Source: Elusimicrobia bacterium RIFCSPLOWO2_02_FULL_39_32
GTDB taxonomy: Bacteria > Elusimicrobiota > Elusimicrobia > 2-02-FULL-39-32
DNA length: 64,000 nucleotides
Reading direction: 5' to 3'
Assembly (NCBI GenBank): GCA_001800135.1
Contig: MGUU01000025.1
Location: forward strand, 62,001 to 126,000
Shown: piece by piece, positions 8,229 to 16,572 of the stretch
Position numbering within the stretch: position 1 is the first letter of the stretch
Layout of the letters: each line of letters starts with the position of its first letter
Translations under genes and position numbers: made by a program
The notes under the pieces: generated by a model
The model's database searches: none
The model's input: the letters and a program-made list of their open reading frames with translations, nothing else
Told to the model about the DNA's origin: nothing

Positions 8229-8298
8229 GTTTTAAACGAGCCACTTTTCTAGAAAGACCTGCTTGCTGGCAGACTTCTACCACCTCATTTACATCCTT
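8206..8298 (-). pseudogene. rtcB: Remnant of rtcB: last 30 codons of an RNA ligase RtcB gene
   Basis: On the minus strand codons 8298-8209 read [20 protein letters not shown] then [10 protein letters not shown] and stop at 8208-8206. The ending VARL-P-GVVKG followed directly by a stop is the typical C-terminus of RtcB, the RNA 3'-phosphate ligase. The frame is closed upstream by a stop at 8301-8299, so only the tail survives; the rest has been deleted, and the Gfo/Idh gene now ends 5 nt upstream. Assignment is from memory of the RtcB C-terminus and rests on a short stretch. Confidence 0.6.
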
Positions 8299-8306
8299 TT
8301 AAAAGG

Positions 8307-9380
8307 TTAGTGGGAGCGCAGGGCTTGAATAAACTGTAAGCTCTTGATTCCCTCTTCAAGGGAGACAATCGGACTGCCTGCAAGCGAGGAGATAAAAGAT
8401 GTTTTAACAAGGTCGGTATTTAATAAATGCTTAAAAAAATAGGCGTAATTTTTTCCTTCGATCCAACGGGTATATTCTCCAGTTTGGGGATTGGTTGTTC
8501 CTGATATGTTAAACTCATAATCTTTTTTTTCTTTGCTAAAAATTAATTTTAAACTCTTAAGTTTTCTGTGATATCCTAAAGTGATCCGAACTGGAATTTG
8601 GTCTAAAAGAAGTTCATATTCCACAAAATTTAAAAAAAGATTGTCCCCCTCTTTTTTTACCTCTTTAACGGTTAATTTTTTATTGCGGATGCTTTCTGGT
8701 ATTAGCTCATAAATATGCGGGCCTAAATCCTCTAAAATTTCCTGTTCCCCCACTCCCTGTAATTTCCTCCAGATTCTGGTTCCATGCGTAATAAAAGTAA
8801 TTTTTAAACCGCTTAAATGAGTAAGCATCTCTCCAAAACTTCCAGATTTCTGCGGAGAATTTGGGTTTAAAGGAACTTTTTGAAGTCTTTCATAAAGAAT
8901 TCTATATTGCTGGTTCACGCCGATTTTAACCTGTTTTTCTTTTGCCAAAGGAATTAAATTTTGCAGAGATTCCACTTCATGCAGATGTCCTAAAGGGGGC
9001 TCGCAAAGAATATTTTTTACTTTAAAATCTGTAAGCAATTCTCTTAAATAAGATAAATGAGTGGAGATCGGAGAACAGATCACTACAAGCTCTGGGGATT
9101 CTTTAAGGATCATCTCTCGCCAATTAGTATAACCGCGCACGCTTTTAAGAATGGTTTCTTCAGGTGTTTTGGCAAAAGAAGGCATGTGGGCTAAATCATT
9201 GACTAGCACCTCTAAGACCAGATCCCTATTCCTTTCACTTGTATTTGAGTAAGAGATATTTTCAATGACAGGAATAGGTATATTTTCTCGGTTTGTTTCA
9301 GGATGGTGCTTTAACTGCAGAGCCCATTTTACAAGAAAGATGCCATACGCGGAACCAGCTCCAACAATGCTTACATTCAT
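8307..9380 (-). CDS. Gfo/Idh/MocA-like NAD(P)-binding oxidoreductase
   Basis: 357 residues. An N-terminal Rossmann fold starts immediately (MNVSIVGAGSAYGIF), followed by VVICSPISTHLSYLRELL and a segment ILCEPPLGH where family members usually have EKP. The lysine of that motif, normally involved in catalysis or cofactor binding, is replaced by proline. The C-terminal half has the mixed beta-sheet character of the family and includes GEYTRWIEGKNYAYFFKHLL. Substrate cannot be told. A TCCTTT-complement Shine-Dalgarno (AAAGGAG on the minus strand) lies about 14 nt upstream. Directly downstream is the rtcB remnant, so the 3' flank has been rearranged. Confidence 0.65.
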   Translation of the reverse strand: MNVSIVGAGSAYGIFLVKWALQLKHHPETNRENIPIPVIENISYSNTSERNRDLVLEVLVNDLAHMPSFAKTPEETILKSVRGYTNWREMILKESPELVVICSPISTHLSYLRELLTDFKVKNILCEPPLGHLHEVESLQNLIPLAKEKQVKIGVNQQYRILYERLQKVPLNPNSPQKSGSFGEMLTHLSGLKITFITHGTRIWRKLQGVGEQEILEDLGPHIYELIPESIRNKKLTVKEVKKEGDNLFLNFVEYELLLDQIPVRITLGYHRKLKSLKLIFSKEKKDYEFNISGTTNPQTGEYTRWIEGKNYAYFFKHLLNTDLVKTSFISSLAGSPIVSLEEGIKSLQFIQALRSH

Positions 9381-9473
9381 TTTAAAATGTTTTGCTCCTT
9401 TTTTAAATTTTAAATCTTTCCCAGTAAAGAATCAATGCTACTTTAACCCAAAAAAATTAGCTGATATTCTAGA

Positions 9474-10043
9474 CTAAGAAACGTCTCTGCTCCAATAAAT
9501 TTCAGGAAAGTCTGATTCCTTTAAAATAAACCTGGCCATCTCAAAAAAAAGATCCCCTAAACGATTTAAATAGGCAAGGGTCAAAGGATTATTTTTTATA
9601 TCTGTCTTATCGCTCTTCATGAATTTAACCAGCTGCCTTTCCGCTCTTCTACAAACTGCTCTTGCCTGCTGAAGTATGGTAAAACTAGGCGGACCAATTG
9701 GAACAATAAAATGATGAATTCTTTTTAAAGACTTTTCGTATTTAATGATCAGCTCTTCTATGTGGTGAATATGGCGGGTAGTAATTCTGGGAAGATCCTT
9801 TTTACTCATTCTTGTATTCGCGATATCAGTGCCTAAAATAAAAAGATCTTTGGCAATCCGCAAAAGATCCGATTTTACTTTTGCCTGCTGAATGCGTGTA
9901 TAGGCTTCCCCAATCATTGCGTTCAGTTCATCCACAGTTCCGCAGGCTTCTGCCTGCCATGAACTTTTATAAGCTACTGCTGTGCCAATAAATTCCGTAG
10001 AACCGTAATCTCCTTTACCAATGTTTGGCTTAGATAGTTTCAA
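9474..10043 (-). CDS. Cob(I)alamin adenosyltransferase, PduO/MMAB type
   Basis: 189 residues. The N-terminal ATP-binding loop reads NIGKGDYGSTEFIG, followed by EACGTVDELNAMIGEA; the C-terminal helices carry QQARAVCRRAERQLVKF and YLNRLGDLFFEMARF, matching the RRAER and LNRLSD signatures of PduO-type enzymes. The segment normally reading LPGG is VPIGP here. It transfers the adenosyl group of ATP to cob(I)alamin to form coenzyme B12. The start is a TTG at 10043; there is no good Shine-Dalgarno. It is divergent from cobA, so two corrinoid-related genes share an upstream region, but no cobalamin riboswitch structure was recognised there. Confidence 0.85.
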   Translation of the reverse strand: MKLSKPNIGKGDYGSTEFIGTAVAYKSSWQAEACGTVDELNAMIGEAYTRIQQAKVKSDLLRIAKDLFILGTDIANTRMSKKDLPRITTRHIHHIEELIIKYEKSLKRIHHFIVPIGPPSFTILQQARAVCRRAERQLVKFMKSDKTDIKNNPLTLAYLNRLGDLFFEMARFILKESDFPEIYWSRDVS

Positions 10044-10225
10044 TGTAGTATTTATAGATTTTTCTTAGCTTGCGGCATAGTAAAATTCATTCAAGGATTA
10101 TTTTCCTAAAAGTTTACAAAAAATATATCATATATCAAAATAACTTTTTTGGGGTAATCGTACCTTAACCCGGACTTAAAGAACTTATGATAAAAACTTA
10201 CAGAAGGAATGACAGAGAAGAAGGC

Positions 10226-10996
10226 ATGGTCTATCTCATTGGCGGGGGGCCGGGTGACCCGGAACTGCTTACGCTTAAAGGCAAACATTGTTTAGAAAAA
10301 ACGGATGTGGTTATTTATGACGCCTTAATTAATTTAGAGCTTTTAGAGCACTGCCCAAAAAATGCAGAACGAATTTTTGTGGGGAAAAGACGGCACAGAC
10401 ATGCCTATGAACAAAAAGAGATTAACCAACTTTTACTGCGCCATGCAAAAATGGGAAAAGTGGTTTGCCGTTTAAAAGGAGGGGACCCTTACCTTTTTGG
10501 CCGAGGCGGGGAAGAAGCAGAACTTCTTTCTAAAAATAAAATTTCTTTTGAAGTGGTTCCTGGGATAAGTTCTATTATCGCGGTTCCAGCTTATGCTGGA
10601 ATTCCTCTTACTCATCGGCGTTATGCTTCCTTTGTAACCATCGCTACCGGTCACCAAAAAGATGGAGAAGAAAAATCAAAAAACAATGAGGATTCTGAAT
10701 GGTGCCATTACTCTTCCAAAAAAAGTTTAGTGATTTTAATGGGATTTGCCCGTTTAAAGGCGATTGTGCAACGTTTAATTCACTTTGGCTGGCCAAAAAA
10801 TTCACACATCGCTTTAATTAGTTCAGGAACCCTGCCCAATCAATTCACTTTAACTGGAACTTTACAGGATATTGTTCCCAAAGTAGAAAAATTTAAAGAT
10901 TCTCTTTCTTCCCCGGCAATGATTGTGGTTGGAAATGTTGTTAAACTTAATAAAATAATTAAACCTAAAACTTTTATTAGAAAACAAGAAACGTGA
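10226..10996 (+). CDS. cobA: Uroporphyrinogen-III C-methyltransferase (SUMT)
   Basis: 256 residues from the chosen ATG. Motifs of the tetrapyrrole methylase family are clear: VYLIGGGPGDPELLTLKG at the N-terminus, VVIYDALIN, RLKGGDPYLFGRGGEEAELL, VVPGISSIIAVPAYAGIPLTHR and ATGH. The enzyme makes precorrin-2 from uroporphyrinogen III with two SAM, feeding sirohaem and cobalamin. Alignment to the family start favours 10226, with AGAAGG directly upstream; an ATG at 10187 adds 13 unusual residues but has no better ribosome-binding site. No sirohaem synthase domains are fused to it. Confidence 0.9.
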   Translation: MVYLIGGGPGDPELLTLKGKHCLEKTDVVIYDALINLELLEHCPKNAERIFVGKRRHRHAYEQKEINQLLLRHAKMGKVVCRLKGGDPYLFGRGGEEAELLSKNKISFEVVPGISSIIAVPAYAGIPLTHRRYASFVTIATGHQKDGEEKSKNNEDSEWCHYSSKKSLVILMGFARLKAIVQRLIHFGWPKNSHIALISSGTLPNQFTLTGTLQDIVPKVEKFKDSLSSPAMIVVGNVVKLNKIIKPKTFIRKQET

Positions 10997-11050
10997 CAAA
11001 AAAAGTTCTATTTTTTAATCTAGGTTTTAAATTAAAAGGAAAAAATAATT

Positions 11051-12895
11051 ATGGAACAAACAGAAAGCGCAGCTGCAAATTCTAACCAAATAGTTGAAAT
11101 CTCAAGTAAAAATTTTTTAGGGCTGTCTGTTATAGTGTCTGTCATTGTCTTTATAATAGGCGCCTTTATTTCAATCCCTATTTGGTTCATTGCCCTAGAA
11201 GTCTTGGTTACTATACTTTCCTTATTTGTTTTTGGTTCTATTCGCTATCGTTTAGACAAAAATGCTCTTACCTATGGGGCAGTTTTAGTGATTGGATCCA
11301 CATTTTTTTGGAAATGGTGGCCAAACTCCTTTTTACGCACTTCAATGCAAACAGATGGTTTAGGAGAATTATGGGAATTTCTCCACCATTATCTATTAAC
11401 TTTGCATGGCTTAGACCAACTGGTGCATGCAGATACCATGTTATTTATCTTAGGCTTAACTTTTTTTGTTTCTGTTATTGCCCAGACCAGGCTGCTAGAA
11501 ACTGTTAGTTTTAAAGTGCTGGAAAAAACTAAAGGGAATGCACTTCTCACCATCTTAATTCTTACAGGGTTAGTTTCATTTGCCTCTGGAATTTTAGATG
11601 GGGTTTCAATGATTGGGTTAATGATTCGCACCCTTGTGATTATCTTATTCCTAGCTAAAGCAAAAGATGAAGCCATTCTTTATGCTGTTATGATAGCCAC
11701 TATTATTACAACAGTGTGCGGCATGTGGCTAGCTTATGGGGAACCGCCAAACTTGATCATGAAGGCAAACTTGCATCCCTATTTGGATAATGCGTTTTTC
11801 CTGCGTTACTGTCTCCCTATAGCTGTGGGGAGTTACTGTATTGTGGCATGGAACATTAAAAGAAAGTTAGGAAAGGTGAGCATTCAAATCAATGACTTAG
11901 ATATTTTAGATACACACACCGCAGATGTTCGATTTTTGCAAGCTGAAAAGCATGGTGAGGTTTTAATTCCTGTAGAATTCATTGACAGTTATGAAAAAGA
12001 TTTAGGAGTTCACTTAAAAGGAGTTACGGAACGTCTGCACAATGGAGAACCCCTTGGAAGCGCCATGGTAAGAGAGGGAGTTCCAGAAGAATTACGCAAA
12101 AAAATGTTAGGTCATTTTATTACTGAAGAACTCCAAGAAGCATTAGACCAGCATTATATCCATCTAATCAGAGGAGAAAACGACAAGATGGATTCCTCTT
12201 ACCAAAAGATAAAATCTATTTTTGAAACGATTCATAAACAAAGAATAAAATCTCAGATAATTGGCGGCATTTCTTTTATCCCTTTTATTGGATTTTTAGT
12301 TTGGCACGGGATGAATCACCATGTTCCGTTATTTTTAGCTTCCTTTGCAGGATTTTTTGTAGCCTTCTTAGGAATTTTTAATATCTCAAAAATGAGAAAC
12401 CTTTCTCTTAAAGAAGCCAAACACGAATATGTGGAATATCTATTTCTTTTTCCACTTTTTCTTTCCATTACACTGCTGCAGAAAACCGGATTTTTTAATC
12501 AGATCGCAGAACTTCTGCGTAAAGGGATTGAACTCTTAGGCGCCTCTCATGTCGCTTTTGCGCAATTCATCGGCGCGACTTTTTTATCCGCAATTTTAGA
12601 TAACAATGTAGTCGCAGACTTTACCAGCCGCGGTCTTCATGGTTTGGAAACAGGAATCTTATATCTATTTTCCATGGCGCAAATTGCAGGATATGCTTTG
12701 GGCGGTTGTTGGACTCACATAGGCTCTGCTCAATCTGTGGTTGCTTATGCCTTTATTAGAAAAGAGGTGGATGAACATTTCACCCCTTTTCAGTGGATCA
12801 AAGCTGTGACTCCAACCATACTAGAAATTTTAATTTTTATTACACTTGTGGTTTACGGTGAAGGACTTCTCTTACGTTTTTTTGCAGGACATTAA
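11051..12895 (+). CDS. Ion transporter superfamily protein (NhaD/ArsB-like, putative Na+/H+ antiporter)
   Basis: 614 residues with about 12 hydrophobic helices in two blocks separated by a hydrophilic region at about residues 275-395. The first block has HADTMLFILGLTFFVSVIAQ and TTVCGMWLAYGEPPNLIMKA; the second has GATFLSAILDNNVVADFTSR and GGCWTHIGSAQSVVAYAF. The paired re-entrant motifs GEPPN and LDNN are typical of the IT superfamily (NhaD, ArsB, CitM). NhaD-type sodium/proton exchange is the closest guess; substrate is not proven by sequence. The cytoplasmic insert between the halves is unusually long and charged. AAAGGA lies about 12 nt before the ATG. Confidence 0.75.
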   Translation: MEQTESAAANSNQIVEISSKNFLGLSVIVSVIVFIIGAFISIPIWFIALEVLVTILSLFVFGSIRYRLDKNALTYGAVLVIGSTFFWKWWPNSFLRTSMQTDGLGELWEFLHHYLLTLHGLDQLVHADTMLFILGLTFFVSVIAQTRLLETVSFKVLEKTKGNALLTILILTGLVSFASGILDGVSMIGLMIRTLVIILFLAKAKDEAILYAVMIATIITTVCGMWLAYGEPPNLIMKANLHPYLDNAFFLRYCLPIAVGSYCIVAWNIKRKLGKVSIQINDLDILDTHTADVRFLQAEKHGEVLIPVEFIDSYEKDLGVHLKGVTERLHNGEPLGSAMVREGVPEELRKKMLGHFITEELQEALDQHYIHLIRGENDKMDSSYQKIKSIFETIHKQRIKSQIIGGISFIPFIGFLVWHGMNHHVPLFLASFAGFFVAFLGIFNISKMRNLSLKEAKHEYVEYLFLFPLFLSITLLQKTGFFNQIAELLRKGIELLGASHVAFAQFIGATFLSAILDNNVVADFTSRGLHGLETGILYLFSMAQIAGYALGGCWTHIGSAQSVVAYAFIRKEVDEHFTPFQWIKAVTPTILEILIFITLVVYGEGLLLRFFAGH

Positions 12896-12932
12896 ATCAT
12901 CTATATCGTCTAAAAAAAGCAACTAAAAAATC

Positions 12933-13008
<76 letters not shown>

Positions 13009-13166
13009 GAAATGGATTTTACCGTCGACAAACAAAATTCTAATTATTAATCTAAAATCCTAGTGTGATAAATTCTATCATATTCAAATAAAAAATTATG
13101 GTAGACATAAGAGAAAATCGATTGGAATTGACAATTTCCCCATTTTCGTTAAGAGGCCTTGTTATA

Positions 13167-14606
13167 TTAGAAGAAAAGAAGGAATACAGCTAACGGAATA
13201 AATAAAACACGGTTATCTTCTTGATTTTGAATGAACTTTTTTGTCACAACAATCCCAAAATTCTGATTGTATTTTTCAAGAAAGTATTTAATAGGCGCGA
13301 TATCATCAATATTGTCTCTATACTTAACCTCGATAGGTAAATATCTTTTACCGCCTAAATGGACAATAAAATCTATCTCGCGTTTTGCGTCCTTGAAATA
13401 ACTTAACTCAATAGCTCCCTCAAATTGGCGCAAGGCATTAAATACAAGATTTTCGGCGTAAAGACCCATGATAGTGGAATCGGATAAGATGGAGTCAGTT
13501 AACTTTAAAATTGCATTGCGCAAAGCGAGATCGACAAGATAACATTTTACGCTTCCTCTGCGATATTTAAGAGGCCTCTTGCTAAAACGCGGTAAGGTTT
13601 TAACGAGGTCGGTCATCTCTAACAGCGGCAGATATTTTTCCAGCATCGCCCTGCTAATACCAATTTTTTGGGAAGATTTTTCTACATTTATTTCTTGGCC
13701 GGGTTGTTCAATTAATGATAGGTAGTAATTTTTTATTTTCTCTGGTTTCCTAAATTCGGTGGCGATCACCAAATCTTCAAAAATAACCTTTTGGACCTGA
13801 TTGTCAAAGAGATATTCTTGTTTGGCAACGATATCTTTTATTTCCCAAGCCTCTGGGAATCCACCCTCGACAAAATAATCATTTAATAAGCGTTCGAGTT
13901 CTTCAAATACATGATTGGAGATATGTAAAGGGCTATCGTCCGATTTTCCTTTTAACCAATCTATAACCATTTCTCTTTGCAATTTATACCCAATGTTGTG
14001 CGCTTTATTTACAACGTCAAGCAATTCCGGGTCATTCGCTTTATTAAAATAAACGAATTCCTTGAAAGAAAAAGGCATCAAGTGATTATCTTTAATTCTT
14101 CCCAAAAGACTTTCCCGGCTTTTTCGAAATATGGGAGATGAAGCCGATCCGGATATAACAAAACGAACGGGAAACTCCAAATCGTAATATTTTTTAAGGT
14201 AAAGTTCCCATCGTTCAAATCGTTGGATTTCATCGAAGAAAAAGTAAACTATTTTGTTTCTGTGTTTAACATCAGCCCATTTTATTAAATCGTCAAAGAA
14301 TCGTTCATGAATATGGGGGTCTACCAGCAAAGGGTCATCAAAAGAAAAATAAATGATTTGAGAGGGTTCGGTATGCTTCTCTTGAATTAGAGATTGTATG
14401 ATTTGTTTTAGTATTGTGGTTTTTCCAACTCTTCGCGGACCAGTAATAGAAATAATTTGTTTCAAAGAAAGAAGATCTTTATAAATTTTCTGAAAAACAG
14501 GCCGCTTGAAGATTTTTGTTTTTACTGTTCCTTCTTTCCACCATGGATTATATGGAGTTAGTATGTCCTCTAACTGAATATCTGCAAATCCGTTTTTAGT
14601 ATTCAT
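13167..14606 (-). CDS. AAA family ATPase with DUF4143 domain
   Basis: 479 residues. The N-terminal ATPase has Walker A GPRRVGKTT and Walker B YFFFDEIQRFERW, then ARVVISGSASS-like sensor region FVISGSAS. The C-terminal DUF4143 part includes CYLVDLALRNAIL, GLYAENLVFNALRQF and a nuclease-fold core KREIDFIVHLGGKRYLPIEVKYR, which retains D and E-x-K of the PD-(D/E)XK fold. Such proteins are common single accessory genes of unclear job, often thought to be linked to defence or mobile DNA. It has its own promoter with an overlapping inverted repeat, suggesting control of its own expression. It is the first gene of the accessory region beside tRNA-Thr. Confidence 0.85.
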   Translation of the reverse strand: MNTKNGFADIQLEDILTPYNPWWKEGTVKTKIFKRPVFQKIYKDLLSLKQIISITGPRRVGKTTILKQIIQSLIQEKHTEPSQIIYFSFDDPLLVDPHIHERFFDDLIKWADVKHRNKIVYFFFDEIQRFERWELYLKKYYDLEFPVRFVISGSASSPIFRKSRESLLGRIKDNHLMPFSFKEFVYFNKANDPELLDVVNKAHNIGYKLQREMVIDWLKGKSDDSPLHISNHVFEELERLLNDYFVEGGFPEAWEIKDIVAKQEYLFDNQVQKVIFEDLVIATEFRKPEKIKNYYLSLIEQPGQEINVEKSSQKIGISRAMLEKYLPLLEMTDLVKTLPRFSKRPLKYRRGSVKCYLVDLALRNAILKLTDSILSDSTIMGLYAENLVFNALRQFEGAIELSYFKDAKREIDFIVHLGGKRYLPIEVKYRDNIDDIAPIKYFLEKYNQNFGIVVTKKFIQNQEDNRVLFIPLAVFLLFF

Positions 14607-15076
14607 GCTCCCCTCATTATATCAAAGTAATAATTTATGTAAACTATGTGTTACATAAAATTTATTGTATTTAAAATACTTAATTATTAACAATAATCAC
14701 TATAAATATTTGTTAGAATACCCCCAAACTATTGTTATATATGAATATCACATCAGAAATAATCGCGCAAGAATCACGCAAAGATCGCGCAGACATGTTC
14801 TGTTGATGTGTCTAATAATGACTGCCTATCAAACTGGCAGTGAGGAGGTGTCTATTTTGGTGACCAAAAGGTGTCTATGCTCAGGTCAGAATGGGTCAAA
14901 GTGGGTCAGATCAGGTAAGATTGGGAAATGAATTTTATTGACGGAAAAATGAGAAAAGGATGGAATTATAAGGATTTTAGAAAACTGCCCCTAATGGGCA
15001 ATAAGATGAGAGAAATGTTACAATTATCTAAGATTTTTAATATTAAAGCCCAAAAAAATATGGATCATTAAATTAC
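14607..15076. other. 470-nt gap with palindrome and direct repeats; no firm gene
   Basis: Beyond the DUF4143 promoter this stretch holds: ACTGCC-N9-GGCAGT at 14821-14841; a 15-nt palindrome TTTTGGT-G-ACCAAAA at about 14855-14869 flanked on both sides by the direct repeat GGTGTCTAT; several GGGTCA repeats to 14930; TGCCC-N5-GGGCA near 14990; and an open frame of 40 codons at 14949-15071 (MRKGWNYKDFRKL...). The palindrome with flanking direct repeats looks like the end of a lost insertion element, but no transposase sequence remains. The 40-codon frame is not recognised and may be chance. Confidence 0.4.
14616..14658 (-). promoter_or_regulatory. DUF4143 gene promoter with overlapping inverted repeat
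   Basis: On the minus strand TTTACA (14643-14638), a 16-nt spacer and a perfect TATAAT (14621-14616) precede the ATG at 14606 by 9 nt. A perfect inverted repeat TTATGTAA-N8-TTACATAA at 14635-14658 covers the -35 box, as a repressor site would. A GAGGGG motif sits between the -10 and ATG, but it would mostly lie upstream of the expected start of transcription. Confidence 0.6.
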
Positions 15077-15727
15077 ATGCAAATTCGTTGTAACGTACAA
15101 ATAGATTCTGATTTCCGCAAGGTTATTCTGGCATCTCAAGAGAATGAAACCCCTCAGCATTTGGCGCTAAAGCTTGCGGCATTCGTTCTGTTTTTCAAGT
15201 CAAAACCATTAATGGATGTAAGTTTGAAACACCCAGCGATTGCAGGGCAGGAATTTAGACCGGATTTATTAGCTCTGAACGAGTCTGGGGAAGTGCAATT
15301 ATGGGTGGAATGCGGCACCGTAACTTCTCATAAGCTCGATAAACTTACCCGCCGGTATCGGAATGCCCGTATTATAACCCTTAAAGAAACTTACCACGAA
15401 GCGGAAACCTTGCGCAAAACCATTGAAAAGCATAAAGTTCAGGGTGCGGACCGTGTAGAGATTTGGGCGTTCCCAAACCGGATGTTTCAGGAGTGGTTTA
15501 ACGCCGTGGCTGGAGGAGACGAAGTCTCAGAGGAGGCGAAGCACTCTCCTCCTTTAGGACTCAGCGAAGCAGTCCCCTTTGGGGGCTCGCAGAGAAGCAG
15601 CACTGGAGCGAAGCGAGTGGTGTCCTTTAGGAAAGGAACCGTGGATATTGTGGGCGAATCCGCGGAAAGAAGTTTTAACCTTGTGGTGAACGCGGTTCCT
15701 TTGCAATTCGATTTTCTAACCGCTTAA
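15077..15727 (+). CDS. YaeQ family protein with a repeat-derived internal insert
   Basis: 216 residues; YaeQ proteins are normally about 180. The first ~140 residues fit the family, including ETPQHLALKLAAFVLFF, GQEFRPDLLALNESG, LWVECGTVTSHKLDKL and VEIWAFPN, a PD-(D/E)XK-like fold. The end GTVDIVGESAERSFNLVVNAV also fits. Between them (about residues 147-188) lies a low-complexity segment GGDEVSEEAKHSPPLGLSEA and onward, encoded by DNA that shares modules with the MITE-like element at 23.5 kb. The insert keeps the frame, so the protein may still fold with a surface loop. YaeQ's biochemical role is unknown. No strong ribosome-binding site is seen at the ATG. Confidence 0.75.
   Translation: MQIRCNVQIDSDFRKVILASQENETPQHLALKLAAFVLFFKSKPLMDVSLKHPAIAGQEFRPDLLALNESGEVQLWVECGTVTSHKLDKLTRRYRNARIITLKETYHEAETLRKTIEKHKVQGADRVEIWAFPNRMFQEWFNAVAGGDEVSEEAKHSPPLGLSEAVPFGGSQRSSTGAKRVVSFRKGTVDIVGESAERSFNLVVNAVPLQFDFLTA
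15510..15634 (+). repeat. Repeat-module insert inside the yaeQ-like gene
   Basis: About 120 nt made of short modules shared with 23548-23660: GGAGGCGAAGCACTCTC, CAGCGAAGCAG, and GAGCGAAGCGAGTGGTGTCC followed by TTTAGGA. It also contains small hairpins GAGAC-GAA-GTCTC and the CCCC-TTT-GGGG pair. The GCGAAGC core recurs four times. The order of modules differs from the 23.5 kb copy, so this looks like a mosaic of a repeat family rather than an exact copy. Confidence 0.6.
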
Positions 15728-15793
15728 TAGTGTCCTTCATAAAAAAAATTTGAAGTATGAAATCTCATAAAATAAAATCCTAGGCTGACACCC

Positions 15794-16093
15794 GTGAACC
15801 CAAGATACCTAAAGATGCTGCAAGGAATGAAAAAAGGCAGAAAGAAAGAATGGTCAGTCTATATTCTCCGATGCGGGGATGGAACGCTTTACACAGGAAT
15901 CGCTAAAGATATAGAAAAGAGACTCGTGCAACATTCTAAAGGAAAAGGAGCGGTCTATACTCGAACGCATCTTCCTGTACAGCTTTTGTATCAAGAAAAC
16001 CACATGACCAGATCAGAAGCACTGATCCGCGAAGCGCAAATCAAGCGGAGTCCCCGTTCAAAAAAAGAAAAATTGATTTTAGGGGTGCTGTAA
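15794..16093 (+). CDS. GIY-YIG nuclease domain protein (UPF0213-like)
   Basis: Up to 99 residues. The single domain starts at about residue 20 with WSVYILRCGDGTLYTGIAKDIEKRL, followed by HSKGKGAVYTR, LLYQE and SEALIREAQIKR, the pattern of the YhbQ/UPF0213 group: YIL and TGI as the GIY-YIG core, the Arg in EKRL, and the Glu of SEALIRE. Small stand-alone members are thought to be structure-specific DNA nucleases, with no firm role. The GTG at 15794 is the longest start; ATG codons at 15815 and 15827 (the latter right behind AAGGA) are equally possible. Confidence 0.85.
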   Translation: MNPRYLKMLQGMKKGRKKEWSVYILRCGDGTLYTGIAKDIEKRLVQHSKGKGAVYTRTHLPVQLLYQENHMTRSEALIREAQIKRSPRSKKEKLILGVL

Positions 16094-16104
16094 AAATTCC
16101 ATCC

Positions 16105-16452
16105 ATGAACGCGACTCAAATCATAGACCTAAAACTATCTCAATCAAAATTCCGTGCCAGATTTCAGTTGGATGCAACCGATCATGCGTACATCAACCAA
16201 GTCAAAATGGAAAAAATTATTAGCCATGCAAAAGATTTTATTCGCTTGCGGATTGCGCCGAGCAATCCTAAAAATGATGGTAAGCAGACACCATTCAAAG
16301 GTCACCCAGTCTTTAAAGCGCAGCACGCCACCGCTACCTGTTGCCGAAGCTGTATACAGAAATGGTACGGCTTTCCAAAAAATGTAGATTTAAGAGAAAA
16401 ACAGTGTCAATATCTAGTGAATCGTATTATCCGCTGGATAGAATCCCATTGA
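16105..16452 (+). CDS. DUF4186 family protein
   Basis: 115 residues that fit the DUF4186 family over the whole length: LSQSKFRARFQLDATDHAYI, ISHAKDFIRLRIAPSNPKND, GKQTPFKGHPVFKAQHATAT, then CCRSCIQKWYGFPKN and a C-terminal NRIIRWIE. The CC-x-x-C set and conserved His residues (GHP, QHA) suggest a metal or nucleic-acid site. No function is established for the family. It lies 11 nt after the GIY-YIG gene, so the two may be co-transcribed. Confidence 0.8.
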   Translation: MNATQIIDLKLSQSKFRARFQLDATDHAYINQVKMEKIISHAKDFIRLRIAPSNPKNDGKQTPFKGHPVFKAQHATATCCRSCIQKWYGFPKNVDLREKQCQYLVNRIIRWIESH

Positions 16453-16572
16453 AGCAAATCTATATCTAATGATCTTTTCTGACATATTTAACCGAGCTTA
16501 TGCATTAGGAAATGAGAACCGAGACAAAATCTTCAGTGAATAAAAACATCTTAAATTTTTTGATTCGCTGTG

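Noticed and set aside
10044-10225. Possible cobalamin riboswitch between the adenosyltransferase and cobA genes
   Set aside because: The space is short and A/T-rich, and no B12-box-like conserved sequence or multi-stem layout could be seen.
11389-11676. 95-codon minus-strand ORF inside the ion transporter gene
   Set aside because: It lies fully antisense within a well-supported membrane protein gene; it is a shadow frame.
14665-14931. 88-codon ORF in the gap after the DUF4143 promoter
   Set aside because: It runs through palindromes and GGGTCA repeats, has no recognisable domain or ribosome-binding site, and is better explained as non-coding.
16020-16060. GCGAAGC in the GIY-YIG gene as another repeat copy
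   Set aside because: It encodes the conserved REAQIKR segment of the family and lacks the flanking repeat modules.
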